DNA from: Epiperipatus broadwayi
Taxonomy: Eukaryota; Onychophora; Udeonychophora; Euonychophora; Peripatidae
Direction of reading: 5' to 3'
NCBI GenBank assembly: GCA_028023455.1
Contig: JAQFVV010006428.1
Coordinates: forward strand, 1,597,501 to 1,661,500
Length of the DNA: 64,000 bases
Within the stretch, counting starts at the first letter, position 1. Every line of letters begins with the position of its first letter. The notes below the pieces were generated by a model. That model saw only the letters and a list, made by a program, of their open reading frames with translations, ran no database searches and was not told the DNA's origin. Positions 39,973 to 52,506 of the stretch are shown one piece after another. Made by a program: the position numbers and the translations under genes.

Positions 39973-41158
39973 TGTAAATTAATTAGTCAATGGGATGACC
40001 TTTACATTTATAGTGTTAAATCCACTACCAAAGTGTATTAATGTGCAGCCACTCATCAGATGCAGGTCTGGAGACTGGATGAAAACAATAGAAAAATTGT
40101 TCAAGCCTCTTCTAATGAAATGGAGGTTCTCTTTTGGACAGTCATGCAAGTTATTATGTATGAATTACTAGGTGAATATCATTGCTACAAGAGTTAAAAT
40201 ATAATGTATAGCAACATTTTTTACAACCCAACTGAAAATAAGACTCTCCCATCATCAAGTTGTATTTAAATTAACTATATTTAGTAGTTGATATAGATGT
40301 ATTTTAATTAATTAATTGGATGACCATAATATATAATAAATTAATTTTGATGTCTGTATTCTTTCCAAAATATATGTAATATTACATATTTGAATATTAC
40401 ACACACACACCCACATACACACACACACACACATATATATATAGTCAACATGTATTGATGTCCAGGCACTAATATGACACAAATCTGCAGGCTAAATGAC
40501 AAGAATAGAAAATCTGTCCAAGCTGCCACTAACCAAAAGAAGGCCTCTTTTGAACAATCTCATCATGTTGTTATGAATAGGATATAAGCAATTTGGCTCT
40601 ACATTGTATCACAGATATTATAGTTATAATGTCCTGCTATTAGCTCATACATTAGAATGTGAGTGCCTTATCAAAAGAGGTCTTTTTTTGTTAATGGTAG
40701 TTTGATCAAGTTTGCTATTGCTTTCCATTCTCCCAGCAGAATAGAGAGTCTTATTGTTTGATGCACATCAATACACTATGGCTGTGGATTTAATTTCATA
40801 CACATATAAAGGTCAGCCCATTTATTAATTAAATTTCACTTCATTAACTATTAAAAATACTAAATTTAAATACACAATTTGATGATGGGAGTGGCTTAAT
40901 TTCAGTTGGGAAATAAGAAATGTTATACATAGTATCTCAAATCATATAGCTATAATGTTCACCCACTAGATTATACATAATGATGTGAATGACTGATCAA
41001 CGGAAACCTTCTTGCAATGAATGGTAGCTAGATAGGCTTGCTGTTGTCTTAACCAGCCTGCAGAACTGGTATGATTAGTTTATGCATATTAAAACATCCT
41101 GGATATGGATTTAACTTCACATATATAATGGTAATCCAATTTACTAATTAATTTACAT
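39973..41158. repeat. Compound nested foldback (1.2 kb) before exon c
   Basis: The outer arms (about 39973-40280 and 40860-41158) pair TAAATTAATTAGT with ACTAATTAATTTA, GTTAAATCCA with TGGATTTAAC, and TGCAGGTCTGGAGACTGG with its diverged inverse. Inner arms meet near 40612: AAGAAGGCCTCTTTTG with CAAAAGAGGTCTTTTTT, and TGTATTGATGT with ACATCAATACA. A CA/TA microsatellite lies in one inner arm at 40402-40442. The right end is 111 nt upstream of the 52-nt P4HA exon. Confidence 0.7.
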
Positions 41159-41268
41159 GCATATGTGCAAACAAAATAATAATCTTTAATATTAGAGGAA
41201 AATAAAAGATAATACATGCTTCTGAATAATTGTAATATAAATATTATTATTTTTCAACTTTGTTTCAG

Positions 41269-41320
41269 ATTAATCATATGAAAAAAGGTTTACAAGCTAT
41301 TCAAGATTATCTAAAAATTG
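41269..41320 (+). CDS. P4HA: Prolyl 4-hydroxylase alpha, 52-nt exon c
   Basis: This short exon encodes INHMKKGLQAIQDYLKI plus the first base of the next codon. It is the last helix of the TPR-like peptide-binding domain and fits vertebrate GDLDKALLLTKKLLEL directly after SYAVYQ. The acceptor TTTGTTTCAG ends at 41268 and the donor GTGAGT begins at 41321. Entry is phase 0 and exit phase 1, which completes a GAT (Asp) codon with the next exon, so the joined reading is DYLKIDPKNEE, matching the family KLLELDPEHQ. The exon is very small and lies between very long introns, so it may be sensitive to skipping, which would shift the frame. Confidence 0.85.
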
Positions 41321-41789
41321 GTGAGTTTAATTAAAAATTTGTTTTTCTTTTCTATAATTTTTAACGCTTTTCAGTCCACTTCAATATGACCAGCTCTCTA
41401 AATTTGATTCAGATTATGAGATACATTAAGTCAAATGTTTAAACACTATGGCAACATTTCTTATCTTTATCATTTTAAAATTACTGAAGTCATTTTCCAG
41501 ATCTTTTAAAATCGATTAAAATTTAATTTAAAATCTTATTTCACTAATTTATATTATAATGGGATGAAATCAATAAGAGGTAATATGGTGTGATGGAAAT
41601 CATCAACCCAATTCAAAATAAATATTTCACATAATGAAATTTAATATAAATTTAATATAAATTAAAGAAAAATAAAAGTAATGAAAAGTAATGTAAGTAA
41701 TGTTATATATAAATAATGAGCACGGGCATATATATAATGATTCTGAGAGATCAGCAGCTAACTATCTTAACACTTAAATAGAACACTTC

Positions 41790-42640
41790 TGTTATTGGTC
41801 CAGCGAAGTAAAACTCTGAAACTTTTAATTGGTCAAGTGACAAACTTTTTGATACAATTATTTTCATCTTTTAATGTATATTAATTTTAGTTTCATTTTC
41901 AAAAAGTATATTAATTATTTATAATGTTAAGAAAGTAAACGAAAGTTATTTCAAAAATATATTTTTATTTGTATTTTATAGAAAATTCAAAAGCGGAAAA
42001 ATCAAAGAAAACATTACGAGCGAATTACAAGCAATCTAAACATCATTTATATTCCTCCCAGATTTGCCATTACGAATTTTTTAAGAATTTTTTAGGAAAA
42101 ATCTTAATGTTTTTCTCAAAATAATTATATTTTCAGCATATTATTAAAAAAATACACCAAAAATACATTATAATATTTAAATAAATGCCAGAAAAATATT
42201 CTAAAACATTAAAAAATCAAATAAACAGCTTGGAGCAGCCTAAACTCTTGACAAGATGTCAAAATTGTTGCTACAGCTGCTACGGCTGGTTTCTTTTTCA
42301 ATTTACAATCGTGTAAAGAATACAATTTTTTAATAAAACCTTACTACTTTTGTAAAATAACTATATTTTTAGCAGATTTTATGAAAATTATTTATATTAT
42401 GTATGAAACATAATAAAAAAACACTCTAAAACATATATTATCATTTTAGCGATGAAAAAATATTTAATGGAATCATCAGCCAATAAGAATTAAGAATAGA
42501 TTGCGAATAGATTATCCAACCAATCAAAACTGGCCTTCTTCTTTTGTTCAACTTAAAACCCTCCTAGTATTGATTTTTTACTTGTAAAATAATAAAGAAG
42601 AGGGCAGAATCTTATAGGCCTTGCTCTAAGCTTTCATACG
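41790..42640 (+). repeat. Interspersed repeat family R3, copy 2
   Basis: It begins around CTGAAACTTTTAATTGGTCAAGTGAC and ends TATTGATTTTTTACTTGTAAAATAA. It carries the same internal direct duplication as copy 1: TAATTATATTTTCAGCATAT at 42122 and ACTATATTTTTAGCAGATTT at 42360. It is inserted in E2 copy 2. Confidence 0.65.
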
Positions 42641-44512
42641 GGTATTTTTTCTTCACCGTAACTTGAAAATCGGCTGAGTTAGAGCGATCTAAAGGTGACA
42701 ACCACTATAATGCGGTTCGAGCTATGAAAAGATTAATATAAGCATAACTAACTATACATTCACTAACATTAAAATAAGTATAAGTCATCCATCATCATGA
42801 ATGTTCAATAAAATAAATCAACAGTCAATATTGTGACTGGATTTGAACTGGGTCTACTGTAGTCCAAGCCACCTATTTTGTCTTTTCCAGCTTAAGACCA
42901 TTATTTAACCATCAATTTAGATGCACCATCTTAAGTACTAATCCATCAGAATATATAACAATGAAAACAATAATGCTGGGATATTAAAACATGATGTACT
43001 GGCCAACTATAAAATTAATGCCTCACATGGACTAATCTAAAATGTAATGTTGGGCATGGGCTTGAAAAAAATTCTATTGTGCCAATCCAGAAAGATGATG
43101 ATGATCATCATCAACTGAATGCCCATACATTAAAATACACCTCTATCATATATTATGCATTATGTATGAATCTAATTCAGAGAACACAAGCTCTATAACT
43201 GTTATTGTGAATAAGAGATTATGCAATACATAATAACCTAAAAATATTTAAAATTAAGTTACTGAAATAATTTTAACAAAAGAATATAAGTTTATTAATA
43301 ACAATAAAAAATAACATTAACTTCTGCAGAATACAGCTATACATATATAATAAGGCTTCAGATTTTCATTAGTATACAAAAAATAAGATATCAATTTAAG
43401 ATTTACAGTACTTCATAATGAGTTTACATGCAACACATATATATCATCACACATATGTGGTATAATAATTTAATAACATATTTAATTTGCTGTAAAATAA
43501 TAAAAAAGTAAGTTATCACATTTTAATGATACAGATACCTCATACAAGGTTTACAAAAACACACACATATATATATAATACCAAACAGACATATATGGTA
43601 TAATAGTTTTATTTTTATATACAACTAGAACACCATCATCACAAACCTTCAGAAAAACACATGGTATAATAATTGATTAACATATAAATGAAATTTGGTT
43701 TTCTTTCTTATACTACATAATTAATGATAGATTTAACATATATGGGTGTGTGTATAGAAATGTACATGCATACTGACATTTATACCATGATATTTTAACA
43801 CAATAATAAAATTATTAAAATATATTTTTACATTTAATTCTCTGTTGAAACTTTTTAAAAATTTCTTTTTTTCCCCTCTATCTTTTTTATTTTTTACAAT
43901 ATTACAATCTTTGACAGGTTACTTTTAATTATAAACGTCTTTTTAAAAAAATAATTCCACAAGTTTTTTTTTTAATCTAAAAAGATTTTAGAGATTACTT
44001 TTTACTTTTCAAAATAAAATCATCTATGAATCAATCATTTCACTGAAGCAAATTTTTACTTGTTTTCTTTTAAAATATATAGATTTTAAATGTCATTTTC
44101 ATTAAAGAAATTATTTAAAATTTCATTCTCATTATATATAATACTAATCATGCTTCTATGCATACAAATAAATCAGCATATGCATCAACTAATTCTTTAG
44201 CAAGCTGAGGGATTCTCTTGGTGAGCTAATCTTCATGAGACTGGCTTATAGTTATCATCAGGAAAAGTATAATTTAGGTAACTCTTGATATTCAATTGTC
44301 TTCACTTAGACTTCAAGTCAGGTGTCTAATACTTTGTTGGCTATGGAGAACAGATAAATTATATCATCCTTCTAGATGAATCCAAACTCAAACACTGTAA
44401 ACTAGTAGTAGCCATTACCCTTCATGGTAGCTTTCGCTACCTCTGGAAACCAATTAACAAACTATTTCTCGTAATTGTAGGAAAACCAATTGCTTCTAAT
44501 CGTTCTATCTAT

Positions 44513-44522
44513 CCTTTTTATA
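44513..44522 (-). promoter_or_regulatory. TATA box in E2 copy 2
   Basis: Reverse complement TATAAAAAGG, at the position equivalent to 9572 in copy 1. The two copies are diverged, so its survival is notable. Confidence 0.45.
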
Positions 44523-45235
44523 GATTGAGAGGGGTGAAAAATTTTGATAACTCAAGAATATTTTTGTCTATTTTTATCAGTTTTTTAAATCTACTTTAAT
44601 TCTTTTTAAATACAACTTTGGAATTTTATTAGTATAATCTATAAGCTTAACTTTAAAAAAAGATTTCTAAAATAGATGTGGGAATTTTTACAATTATTAG
44701 TAGATCTATTTTAACATAAAACATGCTAGTTTTAATTTCAAATCAGAATTCAATAAAAATATTAATTAGATCTTTTTTGTTTAATTCATAATAAAATTTT
44801 ATTTAAATTTAAAATTATTTAATCTTTAAATATTCTTCTAGTGTACTTGTAGAAAATATCTACAAAATGTGATTATGTTGATTTCCACTTTTCCTCTCAA
44901 CTGCAAACACACTATTACCAAGAAACCCATATGGTTACATAACTCTCCTTCTTGGAGAAAAGGAAAATAGAAATGAAATACCTACCTAACAATATTTTAT
45001 ATAATATACATATATAATCAAAACAAAGTTTATACTTCAAACTATGTACTCATCAATTTTTCTAGAGATGTGGCAGTCATCTGACAGTTAATATAATGAA
45101 AAGTGGCTTGCAATTCTAAGATAGATAAAGATTTTATCCATTGGACTATAAATACACAATGCACAATGAACACCATGAGATCTACCTCAATTTAGACCCC
45201 ATAGGCTACCACAACCCTTGATAAAGATAATACAA

Positions 45236-45415
45236 AAATCTTGGCAAAGCTCTGCTCTTTTAAGTCTTTAGGGCTGGAAAGTATATAAAAAATTCTGCTT
45301 CTTTGAGTCTTAGTGGCTGAAAAATACAAAACTATGTCCTGCTTCTTTGAGGCTTTGTAAAATACAAAACTATGCCTTGCTCCTTTTTTTAGAGACTTAG
45401 AGGTTGGAATCATGG
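45236..45415. repeat. Tandem minisatellite, unit about 40-50 bp
   Basis: About four irregular units share CTGCTTCTTTGAG(T/G)CTT and GAAAAATACAAAACTATG(T/C)C, for example CTGCTTCTTTGAGTCTTAG then CTGCTTCTTTGAGGCTTTG. The repeated minus-strand ORF over it reflects the unit, not a gene. Confidence 0.7.
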
Positions 45416-46494
45416 CATGACTACTTTAACTGCACCATGATAAACAATAGAAAATGGATTGAAGCAATAGCTGAGATAAAGCACACACCAGAGTTGCAAG
45501 AAAACATTGCATAAGCAAGAAAATGACAAAACCTTCCATCCATCATAAAAACTGAAAGTACAGGTAAACAAATCACAACAAACAAACACCCAATCCAATC
45601 TTCAAAATCATATATTTTTTTATTTAACTCTAAACATAAACTCTTCAAGCAATATTAAAGTATTATTATTGCTAGAGGATACCAATTGATCCCTGAAGAG
45701 AGTTAAGTATAAAATTAACCCTGAGTTCGAATACTGAACATAACAGAATAATAAAGAGAGGTGAAGCTTGCATGAACTGCTCTCAGATGTATCTGTATTG
45801 TTTGTTTAAATATTAAATTATCATATTTGAAATAGATGCTCAATTAGATTTTTATTGCATCATTCATGGCATCCTATATGAGGATCCTAGGTCCAACTAT
45901 AGTTAGATGCATTCACCCTCATTCCTTAAAGGAACATGAACCATTACATTTCATATATATATATATATATATATTGTATCAGATTAGGGTATATACTAAC
46001 TCCCCATTGTTAAAAGTGATCTAGTGATTTGGTGAGAAAATAAACAAATTCTGGTACTGGATTGGCTTAAGACAAATGGATAGGTGCAAGTAATATAGAT
46101 CATTGATGATCACTACCATCATAAGTCTATATGATTCATTGATGGGAGTCATACCCATAAGCTCACAAACAATAAATAAACAAAAGAAATACCATCATTT
46201 GTACAGCCATTTAATCTATTTATCCTTAGTTTAATAATTAATATAATGATGATGATGATTATCCTCCCATTTGCAGCTTTACAACCAACCACACATCTAA
46301 CATAAATCATGTCTGTTATTAATTTAGAATTGATGAATAATGCTATGGTATGCACCAATAGATATTATAACAACTTTCAATAGTTTAATGAATACTTTAA
46401 TGACAATAGGTTAATATGCATGGCCTCTTTTAAGTCATATAATGTAGCTTCCTATCTCTAATTATTTATTAAATTATTATTACATCTCTAAACT

Positions 46495-46900
46495 ATGGTT
46501 CATGATTAGTATCTACTAGCAAGGATGGTTACTAGGCTATTTTCCATAAGAAAATTAATCCGCCTTGGAAAACATATAAGAATTGAATTTTATTATTAGT
46601 AATTTATTGATATATACAGAAAATTTACATAATAATTAATAAAAATTGGTCATATTTTATGATAATGACAACAATAAATATAATCTTTAAAATATGTATT
46701 ATGATTGAAATCCACTAGTGATGATGGTGTTGACTAAACCATTTTCACAAGAAACAATCAACCTTGCGAAATCTATAAGCTTCTTTGAATAGAGAATTTA
46801 ATTTTATTATTAGTTATTCATTAATATACACATACAAATGTACATAATAATCAATAAAGATTCGTTACAGTTAATGATAACAACAACAAATATAATCTCT
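46495..46900. repeat. Two-unit direct repeat, about 195 bp
   Basis: Unit 1 (46500-46685) and unit 2 (46695-46895) share CTA.CAA.GATGGT, CCATTTTC.CAAGAAA, ATCAACCTTG.GAAA, TTTAATTTTATTATTAGT and the terminal GATAA.AACAACAA.TATAATCT. The identity is moderate. Confidence 0.7.
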
Positions 46901-47949
46901 CCCCCCTTCCAACCCCCAAATGAATTTAAACTCAATCCTTAGTTACATATAATATAATATATGGATGTTGATACATAGAGTGTATAGATGTCCGAGATCA
47001 TGGAAGATTTAGCTTTCAGAAATAAAATAAAGCACACAAATACATGCATAGTATATAACACATAAAATATATGTATAAAACATTACACTAATAAAAAAAA
47101 AATTGAAAGGTAGGTAAAAAAAATTACCCGAAATTATATAGAGATGAGTGTTTAAAAAGAGATCTGTTTCTAATCATAATCCTCATTCATCTCATTCCCC
47201 ATTAATGTAGGTTACTGATTACTTTAAATTATACTTTAAATTTATTTCCATTTATAATAAATTTCAATTCTTATTCTCTTTCTAGATTTGTACATTCATA
47301 CATAACACGCACCCATGCAGACAGATATTATTGTGTGTGTGTGTTATTTCCCAATATTAAGAAATTGTGTATTAGCTCTTTATATATATAATAAATATTA
47401 TAATAATAAATCCCCCCCCCCCATTTTTTTCATGATATTAAACGTTTAAAAAACTACTTTAAAAAAATACATACATGTAGAAGTGGTGACAGATAATATT
47501 AATACAAAACAACAACAAAAAAAAAAACCCCACTTTTTAATAAATAAAGCTTATAATAACACTTTGAAAAAAGAGAAAAGAGAATGGATAATAATAATGA
47601 TTATAAAAAATGTTCCGAATTATTGAAATAAAGTTTGATATTACCCTACGCTTCCCCGGTTTTTTTTTCTGATGTAGAAGTGATCTCAATTAATGTAATT
47701 ACTTTTATTTCAGCTGGGTTTATTCAATATTAATAATTTGGATATGGCCACACCCTATCATCTGACATGCATAGATATAGGTCACAATGGTTTATCTGGA
47801 AAAATTATTTTTAAATCTCATAATTTTACAGCTATGATGATGATTATAGGGGTCTTGGGCAAAAAATTGTAATTTACAAATCGGCATCTCTCCCTATATG
47901 ATATGCTTTAGTATTGAAATAGGTTCTTCCTTTTCTTCTTTTTCTGTTT

Positions 47950-48240
47950 TTTTTTCTGCTCTGTTTGTAGGCATGCCAATTGATAAATGGGTATTTTTTT
48001 CTTTTCATACACTTCTTGCATTTACTCTCTGTGTTGCAGTGTCTACATGTTTATTTGAATCTATCAAGGGAGGATATGAAGCAATAGTGAGGTTGGAATT
48101 TCTTTTGGTCTCTTATGATCAGCCATGGGGGAGCCTCTTGGTTTCCATACTGTGCAAGAATTCTTGGATGGTCCATGGCCTCCCAACAAACTATATTCAA
48201 GTTTGGCACTGCATTTCATTTGTAAAATCTCCTCAAATAT
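47950..48240 (-). pseudogene. Possible transposase remnant with paired cysteines
   Basis: The minus-strand frame from about 48215 reads AVPNLNIVCWEAMDHPRI, then QYGNQEAPPWLIIRDQKK and HYCFISSLDRFK, a stop, then CRHC (48047-48036), TESK and CKKC (48020-48009). About 90 codons with one stop is above chance in this AT-rich region. The C-x2-C-x5-C-x2-C pair recalls the cysteine-rich C-terminus of some piggyBac-type transposases, but I do not recognise the rest. The + strand frame here is hydrophobic and looks like its shadow. Could be chance. Confidence 0.25.
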
Positions 48241-48952
48241 ATATATAAAATTCTCCGATGAGTTGGTTCTAAGTTTACTAATTAAAAAGCAATAATACTT
48301 AATTCAACCTTCTTTTTCCTGAAAATATATGTGCTAACTTTGGTGACATAACAACACTCATATCTATTGGAATATCTACAGCTGTGGAAACTACCTGTTA
48401 TTTGTAGAATATCTTTAGTTGTAAAGCTGAGAGATAATTACCTGATGGTGGATTTTTTTGTCATGTCTCTTTTTGATCTCTTCTCTTTTTTCAAAATTTA
48501 TTCTTTGGTGGTCTAAAATAATTAGCGATTTCTTTTTAACTTCTATAGCACCTTTTTAACACTGGAATTATCTTTCAAATTGAACTTATCTTTTCTCTTT
48601 CTTTCTACTAAAAATTGGATAAAACACATCTTTTTACAAAGAAAATATGAAATTATTAAAACCTCTTGATCTATATATGTCAATATTTGAATTTGTGTTT
48701 GCATATACGCATGCACACTTATACGCACGCATATAAAACCTGCATAAATAAAAAAAACAAAGACGAAAAGTTATATTGAATTAATAGATGACTGATGAAA
48801 GAAAATTTAATAATATAAACATTAAAGATTATGAGTACGTTCAGGAATGAAAATCATACATCAAACTAGTAATGAAAAGTATTAAAAAATACTATTAAGA
48901 AAGAACAAATTATAACGTATTAGATAAAAAAGAAATAAAAAAAGTTACTAAG

Positions 48953-49750
48953 TAGCCTTAACACGACCCACCACTCTCAATGCCATCTCATATTACTGAC
49001 ACCCTTGATCACGCACATGTTGAAAAGATAAATAATTACCAATATACGTATTTCATGCTAAACCAGCAATCATCAGTTGGTCTAGATTACTATCCTCACA
49101 CATATATATAATCAGTATTCAGCTTATATTAAGATAGCCTATATAAGTGGGTCAGCAATATGAGATGGCATTGAGGGTGGTGGGTCGTGTGAAAGTCTGA
49201 GTTCGAACCCCGCATATATTACATATATAAATGCAGGTTTAAGCCTGTACACTGTATTAATTTATATAAATAGTGTGTAAAAGGTCTGCCCATCCCTCAC
49301 ATATGTATATATAAATGGATTATTCTCCTGTATATGAGGGGTCAGAATGACTAATATGTCAACATGGGTAGGATGACAACCTTGGCACTATCAAGGGCTT
49401 TGAACGTTCCATCATCAGATTTTCAATGAAATGGAAGGCTAAAGAGTTGTGAGTTGGAATAGTTTGAAGCCTGTCCATTAAAGTATAAATATTGGCTATC
49501 TTAATATAAAGCTGAGTAATGATTTTATATATATATATATGTGAGGATAGTAATCTAGACCAACTGATGATTGCTGGTCTAGCATGAAATATGTATATTG
49601 ATGATTATTTGTCTTTTCAACATGTGTGTGATCAGGTGGGTCAGCAATATGATATGGCATTGAGAGTGGTGGGTCGTGTGAAAGTCTGAGTTCGAACCCT
49701 GCATATATTACATATATAAATGCAGGTTTAAGCCTGTACAATGTATTAAG
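48953..49750. repeat. Compound inverted and direct copies of family F (P12)
   Basis: GTGGTGGGTCGTGTGAAAGT with GAGTTCGAACCCCGCATATA (49169-49220) is repeated directly at 49659-49710. The left part (48960-49135) is the inverse of 49500-49680: CAATATACGTATTTCATGCT pairs with AGCATGAAATATGTATATTG, and CAGTTGGTCTAGATTACTAT with ATAGTAATCTAGACCAACTG. GTTCGAACC fits the pol III B box. So at least three F modules are joined as direct plus inverted units. Confidence 0.75.
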
Positions 49751-50301
49751 TAGTCTTAAAAATGATATACAGAGTCTACAGCTACAGAAAACTATTTCTA
49801 TATGCTTAAAAACTTTAACTCTGATATATAAATATGTTCAGATACATAGAACCACTGAGTTAAGACATAACTATGGATATATTGGAAATTTAAAAGTGGG
49901 ACAATAGCTTCTTATATTCCTATTAAAATTTCATTTTGCAGTAGTCTGTTAAAATATTCACAATATATACATCACCATCTTCACCATCCACAGTTTCAGC
50001 AATCCTTCCCATTTCTTACTCTATGCTTAATATTTTCATAACCATATCTTTGCTTTAGTTCATTTATCTTCTATCCTTTACAATGTTAGTTACTCTATAG
50101 ATATCTAATATATCACCCAAGAATTTGAAGAAGAGGAAAAAATCTCTTCTCCTGGAATCCTTAGGGTTGGATATGGATTTGAACTCAATACCCTACAATA
50201 TATATATATAATGCTTTAAAATGAGTCATAAATGTTTAAATTGATATTATTTTAATATTTAAATATTTTATTTCTTCTAATAGCAATGCATTAACTTTTA
50301 G

Positions 50302-50453
50302 ATCCTAAAAATGAAGAATTTTTGGATAGCTATCGAGCATATTCAGCCAATCTTGACCAAATTGAAAGTGATGATGAAAGTTTTGATACCGAAAATAAAG
50401 TTGATACTTTAGAAAATAGTTTGAAAAATATTTGTAATATGACATACAAATCA
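50302..50453 (+). CDS. P4HA: Prolyl 4-hydroxylase alpha, exon d (domain end and acidic linker)
   Basis: This exon is 152 nt: two bases finishing an Asp codon, then 50 codons starting PKNEEFLDSYRAYSANLDQI and ending NSLKNICNMTYKS. DPKNEEFLDSYRAYSANL matches the family end of the peptide-binding domain (DPEHQRANGNLKYFEYIM). The acidic stretch ESDDESFDTENKVD corresponds to the variable charged linker before the catalytic domain. The acceptor AACTTTTAG ends at 50301 and the donor GTAAGT starts at 50454, exit phase 0. In the family the next residues are LCRGE and then the double-stranded beta-helix with HxD...H. I did not find them downstream in this window. Confidence 0.88.
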
Positions 50454-51931
50454 GTAAGTAAATATATATTATTAATGGATTTTCACAGACTTATGCACCC
50501 ATACCAATTAGAAACAGATGATTCAAACTTAAATTATATTACCTAGTAATCTTAGATGATTCAACCATATTGAATCATTGGTAAATCACTTTTGTTTTAA
50601 TATGTTATTCTGTTTATATTACATTAAGTTATTGTTTTTGTAAAAACTGGAATCATTATGACTTTCAAAATATTTTCACACTTAAAAAATACTCTATAAT
50701 AAATGGAAATTATTATTTAAATGTAAATTTATTAAAAAAGTTATTAAATTTTCCCTTTCACACATTTTAAGTATTAGTAACTTATCTATGGAAATAAACT
50801 AAAAGTGAATTCATTTTTGGTTTAAAATGTTCACCCAAATAGTATATGAAGATAGTAAAATTTCAATTTGCAATACCTGTTTTTAATTGGTGGATTACTT
50901 GGATATAGAATGACTTAATGAACCTATAAAATACAGAAAGAAATTGCATTAACTGTTTAATATTTATATGTTACAGTCATATGATTGGCTTCACATATTA
51001 CTAAATATTCCAAACTGGAATTGCATTGCTCAGTAACAGTAATTAACTGACCTATCTTTGCCTTAAAATGTACCTGTATTTAGTTTATTATCTTAAAATA
51101 TTTACTGCTTATTTACTTGTGAAAATAGTTTGAAAGTTGTAATACTTTTAGTTTCTCTACATGTCAAATATTAGTGACTCACTAAAAATCTATAAAGAGT
51201 AAAAGGAATTTCATTTTGGGTAGGAAGATGAGTCTGACGAATGCTATTCATAGATGCTAGAATCTTTTTCATTTAATAGATTACATTGTTAGATTATAAC
51301 TAAATTCATTAAATTATCAATATTTATACATTGTCTGTTTAATCTGTATTTGATTAATAGAATTATTGTATTGATATCTGCTTTATTGTATCTAATCATC
51401 AACTGAATAACAAATATTATTAAAAACATTCTAAAAGTTTAAAAGTTTAAGGAGTAAAAAGCAAAAATAAAAAATTCTAACAATAGATCAGAAATTCAAA
51501 ATAAAATTGACTTAGTCATGTGATTTTCTGTTTTTAATAGAAAGTGATTTACAGGTATCAGCATGTTTATTGATACAGTCTGTTTTTTTAAGGATTTCAA
51601 TAATATTTTTTGATTTTGTTTCTTTGATGGTAACACATCTGGATAAGATCATGATGTTTGAAAAAATTATAATTATTATTCAAAACATAGAAAGAATGTG
51701 CTGATAATGGTGTGTGGTTATTTTATGCATTAACATATTCATTTTTCATGGTCCTGATGGGATATTTATCCATATTCACATAATAAGTTTCTTAAATTTT
51801 GTATAGGTTTTCATAAACCATTTGATTAAACAAAGGCATTAGGTTTTTAGGCCTGGACTGTATTTTATTATTTTTTATATATGTAGTATATGTTGTCTTA
51901 TAATTTTATATTTTTCATTTCAAAAATAAAC

Positions 51932-51937
51932 TTTATT
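51932..51937 (-). terminator. Polyadenylation signal of the LINE
   Basis: AATAAA on the minus strand (CTATGAATAAAGTTTA) at the 3' end of the element. Confidence 0.5.
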
Positions 51938-51964
51938 CATAGAAAAGGTACAATACAGGGGATA

Positions 51965-52505
51965 CAATAAAATTTGAATACTTTTGGGAACTTACATTTG
52001 GTATTCCATCATTTTGTGATAAACATTAATAACAATTCTGTAGAATGTACTAAGAGAAGTATACAAACAAATTTTTATACAACCAGCCTAATGATTGAGG
52101 TGTCCATCAAGCAAGTTACAAAAACCACAATATCTGGCTATCATGATTTAAAAGAAAGATTGCATATAAATATAAAATCCAATTAGGAACTTGCATATGG
52201 CATCCCATTGTTTAGGAGGATAGTTTAAAAGAAATACACAAAAATGTAAGTGGAATTATCCAGTCAAGGTTCACATTTTTGTTGGCATTTCAATTAGTTG
52301 GCCCAATGATTAAGTAATACATCAAATGAGTTACTAGGTTACATTAATTACTTACAGTAGTTAAAGAAATTGAGTATAAATGCGAATCACAGTCAGGAAC
52401 ATGCATTTGGGCTGTATACAACCCTTCAATAAAACCTGTGACCAAGCAATCAGCCAAATAGATTGGATAGCTTATATGTTAAAACACTGTAATTTCATAG
52501 ATCAG
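51965..52505 (-). repeat. Three tandem units in the LINE 3' untranslated region
   Basis: On the + strand, units start at about 51985 (GGGAACTTACATTTGGTATTCC), 52187 (GGAACTTGCATATGGCATCCC) and 52396 (GGAACATGCATTTGGGCTG), spaced about 205 bp. Each later has an AATGATT.A.GT...CATCAA..GAGTTAC-like block. Confidence 0.65.
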
Positions 52506-52506
52506 T

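Larger units (their letters stand above)
41555..44960 (-). mobile_element. LTR-like unit E2, copy 2, split by repeat R3
   Basis: It is colinear with 7374-10065. ATGGGATGAAATC..GGTGTGATGG starts it, GAGAGATCAGCAGCTAAC lies at 41746, and after an interruption CAACAGTCAATATTGTGACTGG resumes at 42820. It runs on to GTAGAAAATATCTAC (44853) and ATGGTTACATAA (44931). Repeat R3 (about 41790-42640) interrupts it, so R3 inserted after E2. The copies are clearly diverged, and the triplet array of copy 1 is absent here. Confidence 0.55.
41321..50301 (+). other. P4HA intron, about 9.0 kb
   Basis: It runs from GTGAGT to AACTTTTAG ending at 50301. Apart from the listed elements, 46900-47880, 48250-48950 and 49750-50300 are AT-rich with no gene seen. 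An LTR-like TGTATCAG start after a long TA run occurs at 45975. Confidence 0.8.

Noticed and set aside
45192-45648. Minus-strand ORFs of 62-75 residues
   Set aside because: They overlap a minisatellite and show no domain, splice context or conservation.
47700-47875. Possible extra exon after TTTTATTTCAG reading LGLFNINNLDMATPYH
   Set aside because: To join exon c it would have to be read in phase 1, which gives an early stop, there is no donor at a sensible place, and nothing is missing between exons c and d.
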